A stretch of 64,000 nucleotides of DNA from Acephala macrosclerotiorum. Taxonomy: Eukaryota; Ascomycota; Leotiomycetes; Helotiales; Mollisiaceae. Positions 46,752 to 60,826 of the stretch are shown in pieces. A program made the translations under genes and the position numbers. Position 1 is the stretch's first letter; each line of letters starts with the position of its first letter. A model generated the notes under the pieces. That model saw nothing but the letters and a program-made list of their open reading frames with translations. It ran no database searches and was not told the DNA's origin. Where the stretch lies: NCBI GenBank assembly GCA_014904845.1, contig MU119217.1, positions 62,001 through 126,000 on the forward strand, read 5' to 3'.

Positions 46752-47850
46752 ATGGTTCGTATAGACACTGATTGTATTTGAAGTGATTGGTCCTTGTCGA
46801 AGAATAATCGCGACGATGATGTAGAAGAATGGTAGAGAAGGTTAATGATCTAGTTTATGTACCATTTCAAACATAGTACGACTTGACTCAAGTTATGATT
46901 ATTGACTCAGTATGATGATGAGCGTGAAGCTGCTCAATTACTTGATGCAAGAAATGAACTTGCAGTAATTCCTAGTATCATACTCTTGACCAATGAGGCC
47001 ATGCATTTTCTCATACGTTCCTCACCAGGCTCTACACCGGTACTTCGACAACGGATTCAGGAATCTTTTTGCTAGAGACCCAAGTAGCATGCAGGATTTA
47101 GAAAGTTGAGCGCGAAGACATGGCTGAAGTAACCATAACGAAGATTCCGAGAGGGAATTAGGGTTAAAAATGACCCCAAGACTTATAGCTATAACAGGTA
47201 TAGAGCAATGACAGCAAGTAGATATAGTTTATAAGTATTTTGGTGAGACTACCAAGCGCGTTTCAGCTCCTTGAAATTCTGTAGTCTACCAACGTCCTGG
47301 GATTCCTGAGACATTCTCCTCTGCTCTGAATATGTAGATGCAAGAAACATGGCACTAAGTAAACATGGAACACAATATCACGAAGAACTAATTGGAATTC
47401 AAGCTTTCGACACTCGGTCACGCAGCAAAGATATAAGACACAAGGACGTAGTCAAGTTCCCAGTGGGATTCATTATCAGTCTATCATTCTACCTTCCTCT
47501 GAATTATGCTTATGTTTAACGAGTCGAATCATGAAGCAAAAGCAGGACAGTAGCACGCGTTCTAGACATCGCATCTTTATCACTCTAACATGAAAGGAAG
47601 TTTCCTCCACTAATGCTTTCCCAATCTAGCCCACTTCCCCAATCACGTCGATTGCGATTGCCAATCTGACACTTGCCATACTTGCGACGTGACAGTTGTC
47701 CACCATGGCTTTTCGAGTAAGGGGCGCGACGCGCAGGGTATGTTTTTGGTTAGGTCAAGACGGCAGGTTGCGGATGCCGAGAGGCTTCGGATATTGCTTG
47801 TGGGTTGAGGCTGGGAGGGATAGGCTTGAACTTGATTTCGGAAAGCGTGT
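46752..47850. other. Intergenic region, about 1.1 kb
   Basis: AT-rich, with no supported gene. The right end (47643-47850) is probably the 3' UTR of HCR1; its open frame is accidental. Confidence 0.5.
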
Positions 47851-48912
47851 TCACATAAAGTCGTCACTATGAGATGTCAGCAAGGTATCCAGTTCCTAGA
47901 AAAAGCCAAAACTTACTCTCCGTAGTCGTCATCATAGACCTGAGTATCAGGACCTACGGCGTTTCGGCTTGCAACCAGAGCGACCTTTGTCTTCTGAGCC
48001 TTGCTCTTCTTGCCTCCTTTCTCAGCAGCCTTCTCCTCCTTCATCTTCTCGTTGCTCAAGGCAGTCAAGGTGCTGGCAATCTTCTTGATCTGATCGCTGG
48101 GAAGATCCTTGGCCAGCTGCTTTGTGAACTCTTGCAAGAAGATGACATAGTGAGCCTTCTTGGAGTTATTCAACAGGACCGGAACGAGGGTATCGCGCAT
48201 CTTCTCGAATTGCAGCTTTGTCTTCGGGTCAAACAAGGGAAGGGCGGTTAAGTCGACGGTAGCGGTTGGGTCCTTAGAGTCAATTTGGACTGCATTTGCT
48301 GCGGTAGTGACCTTACGGCTGTTGCTAATACCGATGTTGCCGAACAGATCTTCAGCGTGCTTGAGGTCAGACTCTTGTTCCGTGCGTCGAAGGCGTTCTC
48401 TGCGCGCAGCTTCAGTCTCCTCCTCGCTACTCTCCTCGCTGTCCTCTGCGAGTCGTCGGGCATGCTCGGCCTTCTTTTCTGCGATGCGTTGGGCCTTGCT
48501 CTTCTTGTTCGCGGCTGCCTCTGCCTCTGCCTTGGCTTTGCGCTCAGCTTCCTTCTTAGCCTTCTCGCGCTCGACCTCCGAGTCCTCTGCTGCATCCCAG
48601 CTCTCTAGAACATCGCTATCATCTTCCTCGTCGTCGAACTTGCGTCGAGTGGAAACGGCTTTGACTGCGGTTGATGATTCTCCAGTCGAGCTATCACTCT
48701 CTTCATCATCTGTTCAGCAGAATAGCGGTCAGCAACTGTAGCCATGAAGTGAAAAACTCATCACTGTGCATATTTTCCCTGCAAGGTCGATCTACTGGCC
48801 GAGCCGCACGTTCCCAGGTGTTAAAAATACGTGTTCGTGGCCGAAATGGCCATGGTGTCACGATATGACGCAAGAAAGGAAATTGTTTGAACTCACCCCA
48901 TCTCTCGGGCAT
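47851..48912 (-). CDS. HCR1: Translation initiation factor eIF3 subunit j (Hcr1)
   Basis: Three exons, 48912-48897 (16 nt), 48709-47917 and 47866-47851 (16 nt), give 274 aa. The model yields MPERWDDEESDSS, then WDAAEDSEVE and a long Lys/Glu/Ala-rich helical segment (about 60-130). The conserved core follows: DLKHAEDLFGNIGI, then KTKLQFEKMRDTLVPVLLNNSKKAHYVIFLQEFTKQLAKDLPSDQIKKIASTLTALSNEKMKEEK. It ends at YDDDYGDDDFM. The acidic tail ending in DDFM and the tryptophan-acidic N-terminus are family hallmarks. Both come from the 16-nt end exons, so a single-exon prediction would lose them. eIF3j binds the 40S decoding centre and helps start-codon selection and ribosome recycling. The first intron is 187 nt. 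Confidence 0.93.
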
Positions 48913-49578
48913 TTTGACGGTAGTATTGTGGTCGAGTAACGTGTACGAGTTGTTGCGATGATCTCAAGAGAAGATTGGAAATTTTGTAAGAGAGTTCTTG
49001 CGTGGGAAGAGAGAAGGGGCGATGGTGGTGTTGGGCTTCGTACAAAGCGTGGGTCGCGCCTGATTGAGGTAGTTTAGGGCTTGCCCGAAACGGCAGGGGC
49101 TGTGAGACTCGACACGTGTGACGATTGTAATTTTCTTTTTGTTGCACAGAGATTCTTCAGAGTCACTTCAGGTCAAAAGACTATGCCGGCGTTTATTTAT
49201 GTTTTCATATTTGTACCCGACTACTTCAGAATCAAATTGCATCTCTGGTCTCGGCAGGGAAGTAAACATTACAATATTAACTGACCACACAATTCAACCT
49301 GCGGGACCGGATCTCACGATGTCCAAACTCTAGTCCTGCGACGCGACGAGCTAGACAGTCCTAATTTCCTAAATACGCTTTGGCTTTGCACCTTAAGACT
49401 TTTTCCTGGAAATTGCCCCGGCCACTGATTGCAGCATGCTTGTGCAACGATCACTTCGCCGCGGTTCTCAGGCATGTGATGGACTAAACACTTTTATTGT
49501 TTCCTCTTCTATCATAAGCTATAACTAAAGCTATTCGTCACGCCGCGTTAATCGTTTCTGCTTTTGTTGCGGAATTGT
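48913..49578. other. Intergenic gap, HCR1 promoter and enolase 3' UTR
   Basis: About 670 bp between two minus-strand genes: the upstream region of HCR1 on the left and the enolase 3' UTR on the right. No other feature is visible. Confidence 0.5.
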
Positions 49579-51460
<1,882 letters not shown>

Positions 51461-52753
51461 TTGTGGTCGTGGTTTGAGGGAATAGAAGTGATGAAGGAGG
51501 GGTGTTTTCCATCGAAAGAGTGCGATCAGCTTCGCTTTGTAGTGGGGTTGGGACGTGGGCGGTTCTCTGCCACTAGCAGGGGTAGTTCTAATTGGCCGAA
51601 TCAAAGGCGATCAACACCAAAATGACAGCCTTATAAAAAAAAACGCAAAAGCTCGTGCTGTTGAATTTCCTCGACCGCCAACTATGTCTGGATGGAAACG
51701 CCGAGCCTCAGGAAGGGCCGCTGTCACCTTGTGCTCCATCTACGAAACAGAGATCCGTGAGATATTTGACCGAGTCATAGCATGACCATGAAAATACTGT
51801 ACGGAAACACGGTATTGATGATATACTATCTCGTCATACGCTGAACTCTACATCGGTCTCTAATGTGCCAAGCTGGCTTGGGACATCCAAACGCTTGAAG
51901 ACGTGCTGACGAACAGGCTCAACCATTGGCATATGGTCACACCACTTATCGCCTCTGTGTATCCAAGGACGTGTCCGTTTTATGGTATGATTGTGAAGTC
52001 GATTCCATTTGTCGATGCCTCGTACCCACATTTTAGAGGAGACTGCATGATACAGCAGGACATAAGTCCGGATCTCGGGTTGCATCTCCTTCAAATCGGT
52101 CCTGTCTACTACCTACAGGGCCTTTTAATTGCTAAGCGAGAGAAAATACGTCCAAATTCTGTCGAAATTCCGAGTGGTCTGCCCAATCACCTGTCCAGAT
52201 CTTCTTTTTTTGGTCTGTAATTGGGTAATCTGGGTGGCGACGTTTTAACAATTAAAAGGCCCTGTAGGTAGTAGCCCAAACCCAGTCCTCAGAATGGCAT
52301 AAGTCCGGGCCGGCATTCAAAGCTTCGTATTTGAATGATGGTCGTTCTAGATATATGAAAACAGCTGTCTTTATTTCCACGATGCTCGTCGATGTGCAGA
52401 AAGCGAAGACGCATCTTGTGTGACATTGCAGACTTCTTGAGGTACTGAAAATCCCCCATAGCCTTTCAAAAGTATCATGATAAATCTTTCTATCAAAATA
52501 TGTAAGTAAACGCTTGAAGTCTTGTTGACCAGTATTCCGAAGTTCAAGGGTGCGAGGTAGATTTTCACGTGACTGTACGCGTTGAAGCTCGTCGCCTGAA
52601 GTGCAAGCGAACCTAGCTGGCTCGACTTCAACATCACCAAACCTTCAGCCTCACGACTCCTCGACCACGACCTCCTCCCGACCTCGAAGCTACCTCCTCT
52701 AATTTTATCATACCAGATTAGCCTCCCCTTGAACCCGGATCCCTTCCCTCAAG
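51461..52753. promoter_or_regulatory. Intergenic region with enolase and RPT4 promoters
   Basis: About 1.3 kb between divergent genes. The left part is the enolase promoter and leader, and the right end is a CT/AC-rich RPT4 leader (52630-52753). The MITE-like element at 52109-52272 lies inside. No coding gene is supported. Confidence 0.55.
52107..52274. mobile_element. MITE-like element with terminal inverted repeats and TA target site
   Basis: A perfect 26-bp inverted repeat occupies 52106-52131 and 52250-52275. Read as a Tc1/mariner-type insertion, the element is 52109-52272 (164 bp). It starts CTACCTACAGGGCC, ends with its complement, and is flanked by TA at 52107-52108 and 52273-52274. 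The interior has no coding frame, so it would depend on a transposase elsewhere. It sits about 480 bp upstream of RPT4. Only one copy is visible here; copy number in the genome is unknown. Confidence 0.65.
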
Positions 52754-54078
52754 ATGTCAGACGAAGAGCGTGCTCATGCGCTTGAATCTTTCAAGACCAA
52801 GCTACTGGAGTCGAGAGAATGGGAGGCAAAGCTGAAGTCATTACGGTTAGAAATCAAGGGGTTACAGAAGGAGTTTGATCATACAGAGGACAATATCAAG
52901 GCATTACAGAGTGTTGGGCAGATCATCGGTGAGGTGTTGAAACAGCTTGATGATGAGAGATGTGAGTAGCTATCGAGAGGAACTCTACCAAGCTTCTGTT
53001 AACATGCTTCTGCAGTCATCGTCAAAGCTTCTTCAGGTCCTCGATATGTCGTTGGTTGTCGGTCGAAGGTCGATAAGGCTGCGCTGAAGCAAGGAACTCG
53101 TGTTGCTCTGGATATGACCACCCTCACAATCATGCGAATGCTGCCGCGAGAAGTCGACCCACTTGTGTACAATATGTCTTTGGAGGATCCAGGACAGGTC
53201 AGCTTTGGCGGAATCGGTGGACTGAACGACCAAATCAGAGAGCTGAGAGAAGTTATCGAGCTACCCTTGAAGAACCCCGAGCTCTTCTTGCGAGTCGGTA
53301 TTAAGCCTCCCAAAGGTGTTTTGCTGTACGGACCTCCAGGAACGGGAAAAACTTTACTAGCAAGAGCTGTGGCAAGCAGTTTAGAAACGAACTTCTTGAA
53401 GGGTATGTTCTGGTCACGATGATGGCAAGTTTGTTAGCTAACCTTATGCAGTTGTGTCCTCCGCGATCGTCGACAAGTACATTGGAGAGTCTGCGCGTCT
53501 TATCAGAGAAATGTTCGGATATGCCAAGGAACACGAGCCATGTATCATCTTCATGGACGAAATCGATGCTATCGGAGGTCGCAGATTTTCGGAGGGTACA
53601 TCTGCAGATCGTGAAATTCAGCGAACACTCATGGAGCTGCTAAATCAACTTGATGGATTCGACTACTTGGGAAAGACAAAGATCATCATGGCTACGAATC
53701 GACCGGATACTCTCGACCCTGCCCTTCTCCGAGCTGGACGATTAGACAGGAAGATTGAAATTCCACTTCCAAACGAGGTTGGGCGTCTAGAAATCATGAA
53801 GATTCATGCTGCTGGTGTCGTTACAGAGGGTGATATCGATTTCGAGAGCGTTGTCAAAATGAGTGATGGTCTGAACGGGGCTGATTTGCGAAATGTCGTC
53901 ACAGAAGCGTAAGTCTCCCCCTCACCTCCCAAGAAGCTCCTACTAAATATACGCCAGTGGCCTGTTCGCGATCAAGGATTACCGAGATGCAGTTAACCAA
54001 GATGATTTCAACAAGGCAGTACGCAAGGTGGCAGAATCGAAGAAGTTGGAGGGCAAGCTGGAGTACCAAAAACTCTAA
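52754..54078 (+). CDS. RPT4: 26S proteasome regulatory ATPase Rpt4 (PSMC6)
   Basis: Four exons, 52754-52961, 53016-53402, 53452-53908 and 53958-54078, with introns of 54, 49 and 49 nt, give 390 aa, normal for Rpt4. The N-terminal coiled coil spans about residues 10-65 ([19 protein letters not shown]). The OB domain includes [41 protein letters not shown]. The AAA core has Walker [11 protein letters not shown], Walker [15 protein letters not shown], and Arg fingers in [47 protein letters not shown] is the family entry motif. Rpt4 is one of six ATPases that unfold substrates into the 20S core. The C-terminus (EYQKL) lacks an HbYX motif, as expected for Rpt4. Confidence 0.96.
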
Positions 54079-54708
54079 ATGAGGCAATCTATTTCCTGCG
54101 TTGGCGTCATCAGCATATCATCGAGCATCAGACTAGACTCGAATTTGTACCAATACCATTCGGAATGCATAGATCCATTCATGGCACAACAATTTCTTAT
54201 CATTTCGCGACTCCAATCGCCCAACTTACTCTGATGCGCCCACACTACGTCACCCGATATCATTCATTACTCTCCGATGATATTATTTGTGTACAGGCAT
54301 CTCTCAGTTTCCCCAGATGCAGCAAATGCTCCCAATATACGAATTGTTTTTGACATATTCTTCCCTATCCTAGAGCCAAACAGCAGCAGCATCTCGTTCT
54401 TGTTTCTAATGAAATTGCGACATCAGTTGATCACTTCGTTCCTCACAATCTTCAGTCTCCTACACTCCACGCACAGAGACCTGTGTTCAAACACTCAGTG
54501 CATCTATGCCCAATAGAGCTTTGGTTTTGTTGGGACACGGGCAATGGTTCCACTTGACGCGATTGCCTTCAAGTCGAATAAGACAATACGCTCAAACTGT
54601 ATCTCTTCTGAGGCGTGTCAAATGCCGTGTCTCTGACCCTGACATGATGATGGACTTGAACTTGGGTTCTCCTTGAACTTCAGCTCTCATCGTCTTTTCG
54701 GTCTCTCC
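54079..54708. other. Convergent gap (RPT4 / transporter relic)
   Basis: About 630 bp of RPT4 3' region and spacer. No gene or repeat is seen. Confidence 0.45.
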
Positions 54709-55185
54709 CTAGTCCTCCATCCCCCACACACGACATAGAACATCTGCCAGCGTCACAATCCCCCAAGCTCCCAAATCCGCGACTCTGACCCCAATCTCCT
54801 CATGCTTACTCTTAACAATCTTCGTCCTCTTCCACGACACCTTGGGCGAAAACTTAGCTTCAAAACAAGCGTCTAATTCTTCTATCGTTCGACCTACTGT
54901 TTCAACACCGAAGAAGAACCAGAGGAAGCTTGCCACGAAATCAACTCCGATCCAGACGAAATAGTATTCTGTCGAGAGTTAGTAAGGTAAGTGTCTCATA
55001 GAGAATTCACGTCTCCAAATCAAGAAGGAGCAAAAGGTGTCCATTTGTGAACTCGAACGTTTGGTTGTTAAAAGATCTCAATCCTCGGTTTCGAACTTAC
55101 CAACCTCAGGACATTCTCGGCCTCTATCATAACTGGCAAGGTTGTGTTTCCGTATGAATGTGAAACTCGCATCTCGTCTGCCCAT
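54709..55185 (-). pseudogene. C-terminal fragment of an MFS sugar transporter
   Basis: The exon 54968-54709 encodes YYFVWIGVDFVASFLWFFFGVETVGRTIEELDACFEAKFS, matching the last helix and the VETKGRTLEEID-type motif that ends fungal hexose transporters. It is preceded by a perfect branch site (TACTAAC) and CAG acceptor. A donor at 55100 and an exon 55185-55101 starting with ATG would give a spliced 114-aa product, but the upstream 28 residues (MGRRDASFTFIRKHNLAS...) are not transporter-like. No transporter exons occur for at least 1 kb upstream. It is best read as a truncated relic; a short expressed chimera is possible. Confidence 0.6.
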
Positions 55186-55594
55186 TAGGAAAAGCCAAAC
55201 CTTGCCTTTTCACCTGGAACCAGACTCTAATACACAGCAGCATGAAGTCATGATCCCAGGACCCTAGGCCTTTCTCCTTGTCCTTCGACGATATGTACAT
55301 CAAGCTCGGAGTCAGCATTTGTTTCATGGGAGAGTGTCCCAGAAATGTCGAGAGGTTCAGAAACAGACATGAACACTCTCCTCATAGAAATAAAAACTTA
55401 ACGGCATCTACCCATTCCGTGAGCAGTTTCATGCAATCATCGCTGAGAGGATGTGTGAAGATTTTGGCATGGACAGGACTGTCATATAGAAGAATTTTCT
55501 TATGCAGGATATAGAGCGGGAGAGTCTGCTGGGATGGAAGATAAAGAGACCATTTTTGGTCTAGATCCTTAAGATGGGCGCGGAGATTCTGCAA
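55127..55594 (-). pseudogene. Degenerate open frame of unknown family
   Basis: One minus-strand frame from 55594 to 55127 stays open for about 155 codons apart from a single TGA near 55384. It reads LPLYILHKKILLYDSPVHAKIF, TEWVDAVKF, the stop, then MYISSKDKEKGLGSWDHDFMLLCIRVWFQV. No family is recognised. It overlaps the first exon of the transporter relic in another frame, so at most one of the two is real. Confidence 0.3.
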
Positions 55595-56183
55595 TGCTGA
55601 GATGCTTGAAAGTGTGAATAATATTCCGAGGCTGGTTGCATGGTATGGATGTCCATTGCCTTCTTAGACATTTCTGCTCAAGGCGATGCGTGAATGGCCA
55701 AAAGTTTAGGCCATTTATTGTATAGGTATAGCTGCCACTATCCAGTCTCCATCCACATCTTGATGAAGTTAAAACTAGTATCGGTGTACTCGAGGGTTAG
55801 AACGTAACAGCTTAAGGAGGGGGGGAGTAGTGCGTGGGTATGGAAGGCGATTAGAAGAATGTCAGAATCTTAGTATACCAGAACCGTTGGAACAAGGAGA
55901 ACTTCCCCACCAATGAAGTCAGGCACCCGTTGCAGAAATCGCTCTTGCCAATGGGGTTATAAATTGAACATTTTCCGAAAGGAAGGAATGACCAGCCCCA
56001 TTTGGGACATTACAATAGATAAAGAAACTAGCAAGGTAACCTGAAGTTCGATAATCAAAATTCATGCGTCTTGACTACATAAGTTCATTGCGTAAGAGTA
56101 TTTTCAGAAGCTGTAAAGCCATAATTCCGTTCCGTAACCGTTATCCCGTTCGCTAATAGCAAAGACAAAGACCGAAAGCCCCT
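55595..56183. other. Intergenic gap downstream of GFA1
   Basis: About 590 bp, AT-rich, including the GFA1 3' UTR. A run of Gs lies near 55820. No gene is seen. Confidence 0.45.
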
Positions 56184-58647
<2,464 letters not shown>

Positions 58648-60250
58648 CTTGAATGATTCTGGGAGATTCGCAAAGAGAGAATTGGATTGAAGTGCTGGAG
58701 GGTGATCTGCGCGGTGAATAAATAGAAGGCAAAGCACGAGAATGTGGTGAAGAAGAAGGAGGTGGTTTGGGAGAGCAAGTAATTCGTGATGGAGCTGGAC
58801 TTTATGAACGTGTTTCAAACAAGCTAAAGCCGTAACCCCTGTCTCGGTTCGTATCTGGGATTGGTGGGGCAACCGAAGAAGGAAAGTTCAAGCCCCCGGC
58901 TTGTCAGCACACCCCTTTCGGCCAGCTTGCTTCAGCCGCTTTAAAGAATCTGCCTTGTATGCTCCAGGGCTCACATTTCTACGCACTTCTCCTGAGCGTT
59001 TGGCGTTCTATGATTAAACTCTTACTTGCTGGTCGAAAAGGGGGCTTCAATAACGTCGAAGTTGTCAGATGCGTGGTTCTGATTCGCTGGTTCATCTTGT
59101 ACGAGGTGGCAGTGCCCCCCGCCAGTAGTCGTGCTTATTTTTAGAGCAAAGATCGCCAGGAACTGAGTTTCTGGCAGGGTTCTTGGCTGCTGTCTCCATC
59201 GTCAACATGGCAGCAAAGGAAAAAAGCTGGCAGCAGATGATGCTGTTCGCGGAGGCAATTGCCTCCTGAGAGAGGTTGGCCGACCCGTCGAATTCTTCGT
59301 ATGCCAGTCCGTATTCGATGTACAGTCGTACGAAGTATTTGCCATGCTCGGCTAGCAGATGTCCTCAGGCTCTTGGCAGAAGCATTTCATCCTGATGGCG
59401 GTGACGACTCCTTGACTTGACGAGAACGTGCAAGTCGTACAACCAGCCATACGTCGCACAACTTCTCCATGTCTCAACACCCTGAAATTTCCACAAAGGG
59501 CTCATCTGCGGTTGACTGAAAGCTTATCAAAGTGCGGTCAGTGCTGAGATCCCGCCAGCTGTTTTACTTCTTGATTGGAGAACTCGAGAAGGATTCCGGT
59601 ACCGAAGAGTGAGAATTACTTCAGCTCAGAGATAGGGGAGCCTCATGTCAGATTTTCCCCAAGTAGAGCACGATTCTCATCCCATATTAAGAAGTGCGAT
59701 GTCTGCGTGTGCGCGGCAAGGCTGTTCTTGGGTGTGTCAGCTTGCCAGGCATGATTTGGACGAGCATCAAACAGCAGTGATCTCGCATAGTGGCGCAGGT
59801 CAATTTCGAGGATTCTAAGTATTTGAGGACACTCAGAGACAATATCGCAGGCAAGCGCTTGTTGGGACATTCCAACGGTCGATGGTCACCATTTGTTGTC
59901 CCAGAAATGATGCTGTGAGACTCGAAACTCATGGCTATCCAGATCCATGCCAAGGTCGAACAAGTACTGTTTTCAAAGTCGCAAATTGAAGTTGACAATC
60001 GATATTGAGGCTGGAATGCGAATGATTCAGGGTCGAATAGGGTTGGCATGCAAATTTTGAAATCTAAAAGGACCTTTTTTCCTGATTCTAGTCGCACGAA
60101 GAAATCTGTTATAGGAGGTCCATTGCATTAAGTCTATTGCTCTGCTAGTTGCGCTTCTCAGCCATTCCCCTCCAACCCACCGCTGTGGGTAGATCGTATC
60201 TGTCTTCAATCGTGATGTGAGCCAGACTCGCTGGGATGTAACCTAACTCC

Positions 60251-60284
<34 letters not shown>

Positions 60285-60826
60285 AAGAAGGCGGACCCAG
60301 AACATGATTTCCATACTCGATTCTGGCATTGCCTTGAGTAGAGGTTGAATTTTGCCCTCCCAATCCAGGTCAAACATGTCGAAAGCATGCATCTCTTCAT
60401 CATCGTCTATCCTAGCAGCATTAGACATCAACATACCTTTGATCTCGATCGCATAACTTACATATTGACAAAATCGAAGCCTCTCCTACCGCCCAAGCAA
60501 AATAGGCCAAATAAACCCTTGGAAACATCTCTGAGTTCTGGACCAGACAAGAGTCTGGGTTCATGTTTTCACCGTCCCCCCCCCAGAAGCCCATATTTTT
60601 AATATGAGCGGCGGCCTCTGGTTCGTTCTTACTTATCTTCCATAACCTCTATAGCTACAGCCGAGCGCCTTCGCATGCTTCCTCGCGAATGTCATCATCT
60701 CCTGATGGAATCCCTTTTGCACGATAATAATAATACCATATTCAGCTACCTCACTTTCATCTGCGGTAACTTCAGCAGCTATCACTTCTTCTAATAGAGA
60801 GGAACTGTATGACTCTGGGCCAGCAG
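58648..60826. other. GFA1 upstream region and gene-poor spacer
   Basis: About 2.2 kb with no supported gene. It contains the GFA1 promoter on the left, a perfect 16-nt palindrome at 59251-59266 (GGAGGCAA and its complement), and a CT microsatellite at 60253-60281. Open frames on both strands lack motifs. Confidence 0.5.
60253..60281. repeat. CT dinucleotide microsatellite
   Basis: About 14 uninterrupted CT units. On the minus strand this is (AG)n, which creates an artificial RERERE frame. Confidence 0.9.

Noticed and set aside
47643..47867. 74-aa minus-strand frame after HCR1
   Set aside because: It lies in the probable 3' UTR and overlaps the last 16-nt exon of HCR1 in another frame.
48160..48741. 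193-aa frame antisense to HCR1
   Set aside because: The Ser/Leu/Ala-rich translation is the complement of Lys/Glu/Ala codons in HCR1.
60240..60434. Frames rich in alternating Arg-Glu
   Set aside because: They are translations of the CT microsatellite on the minus strand.
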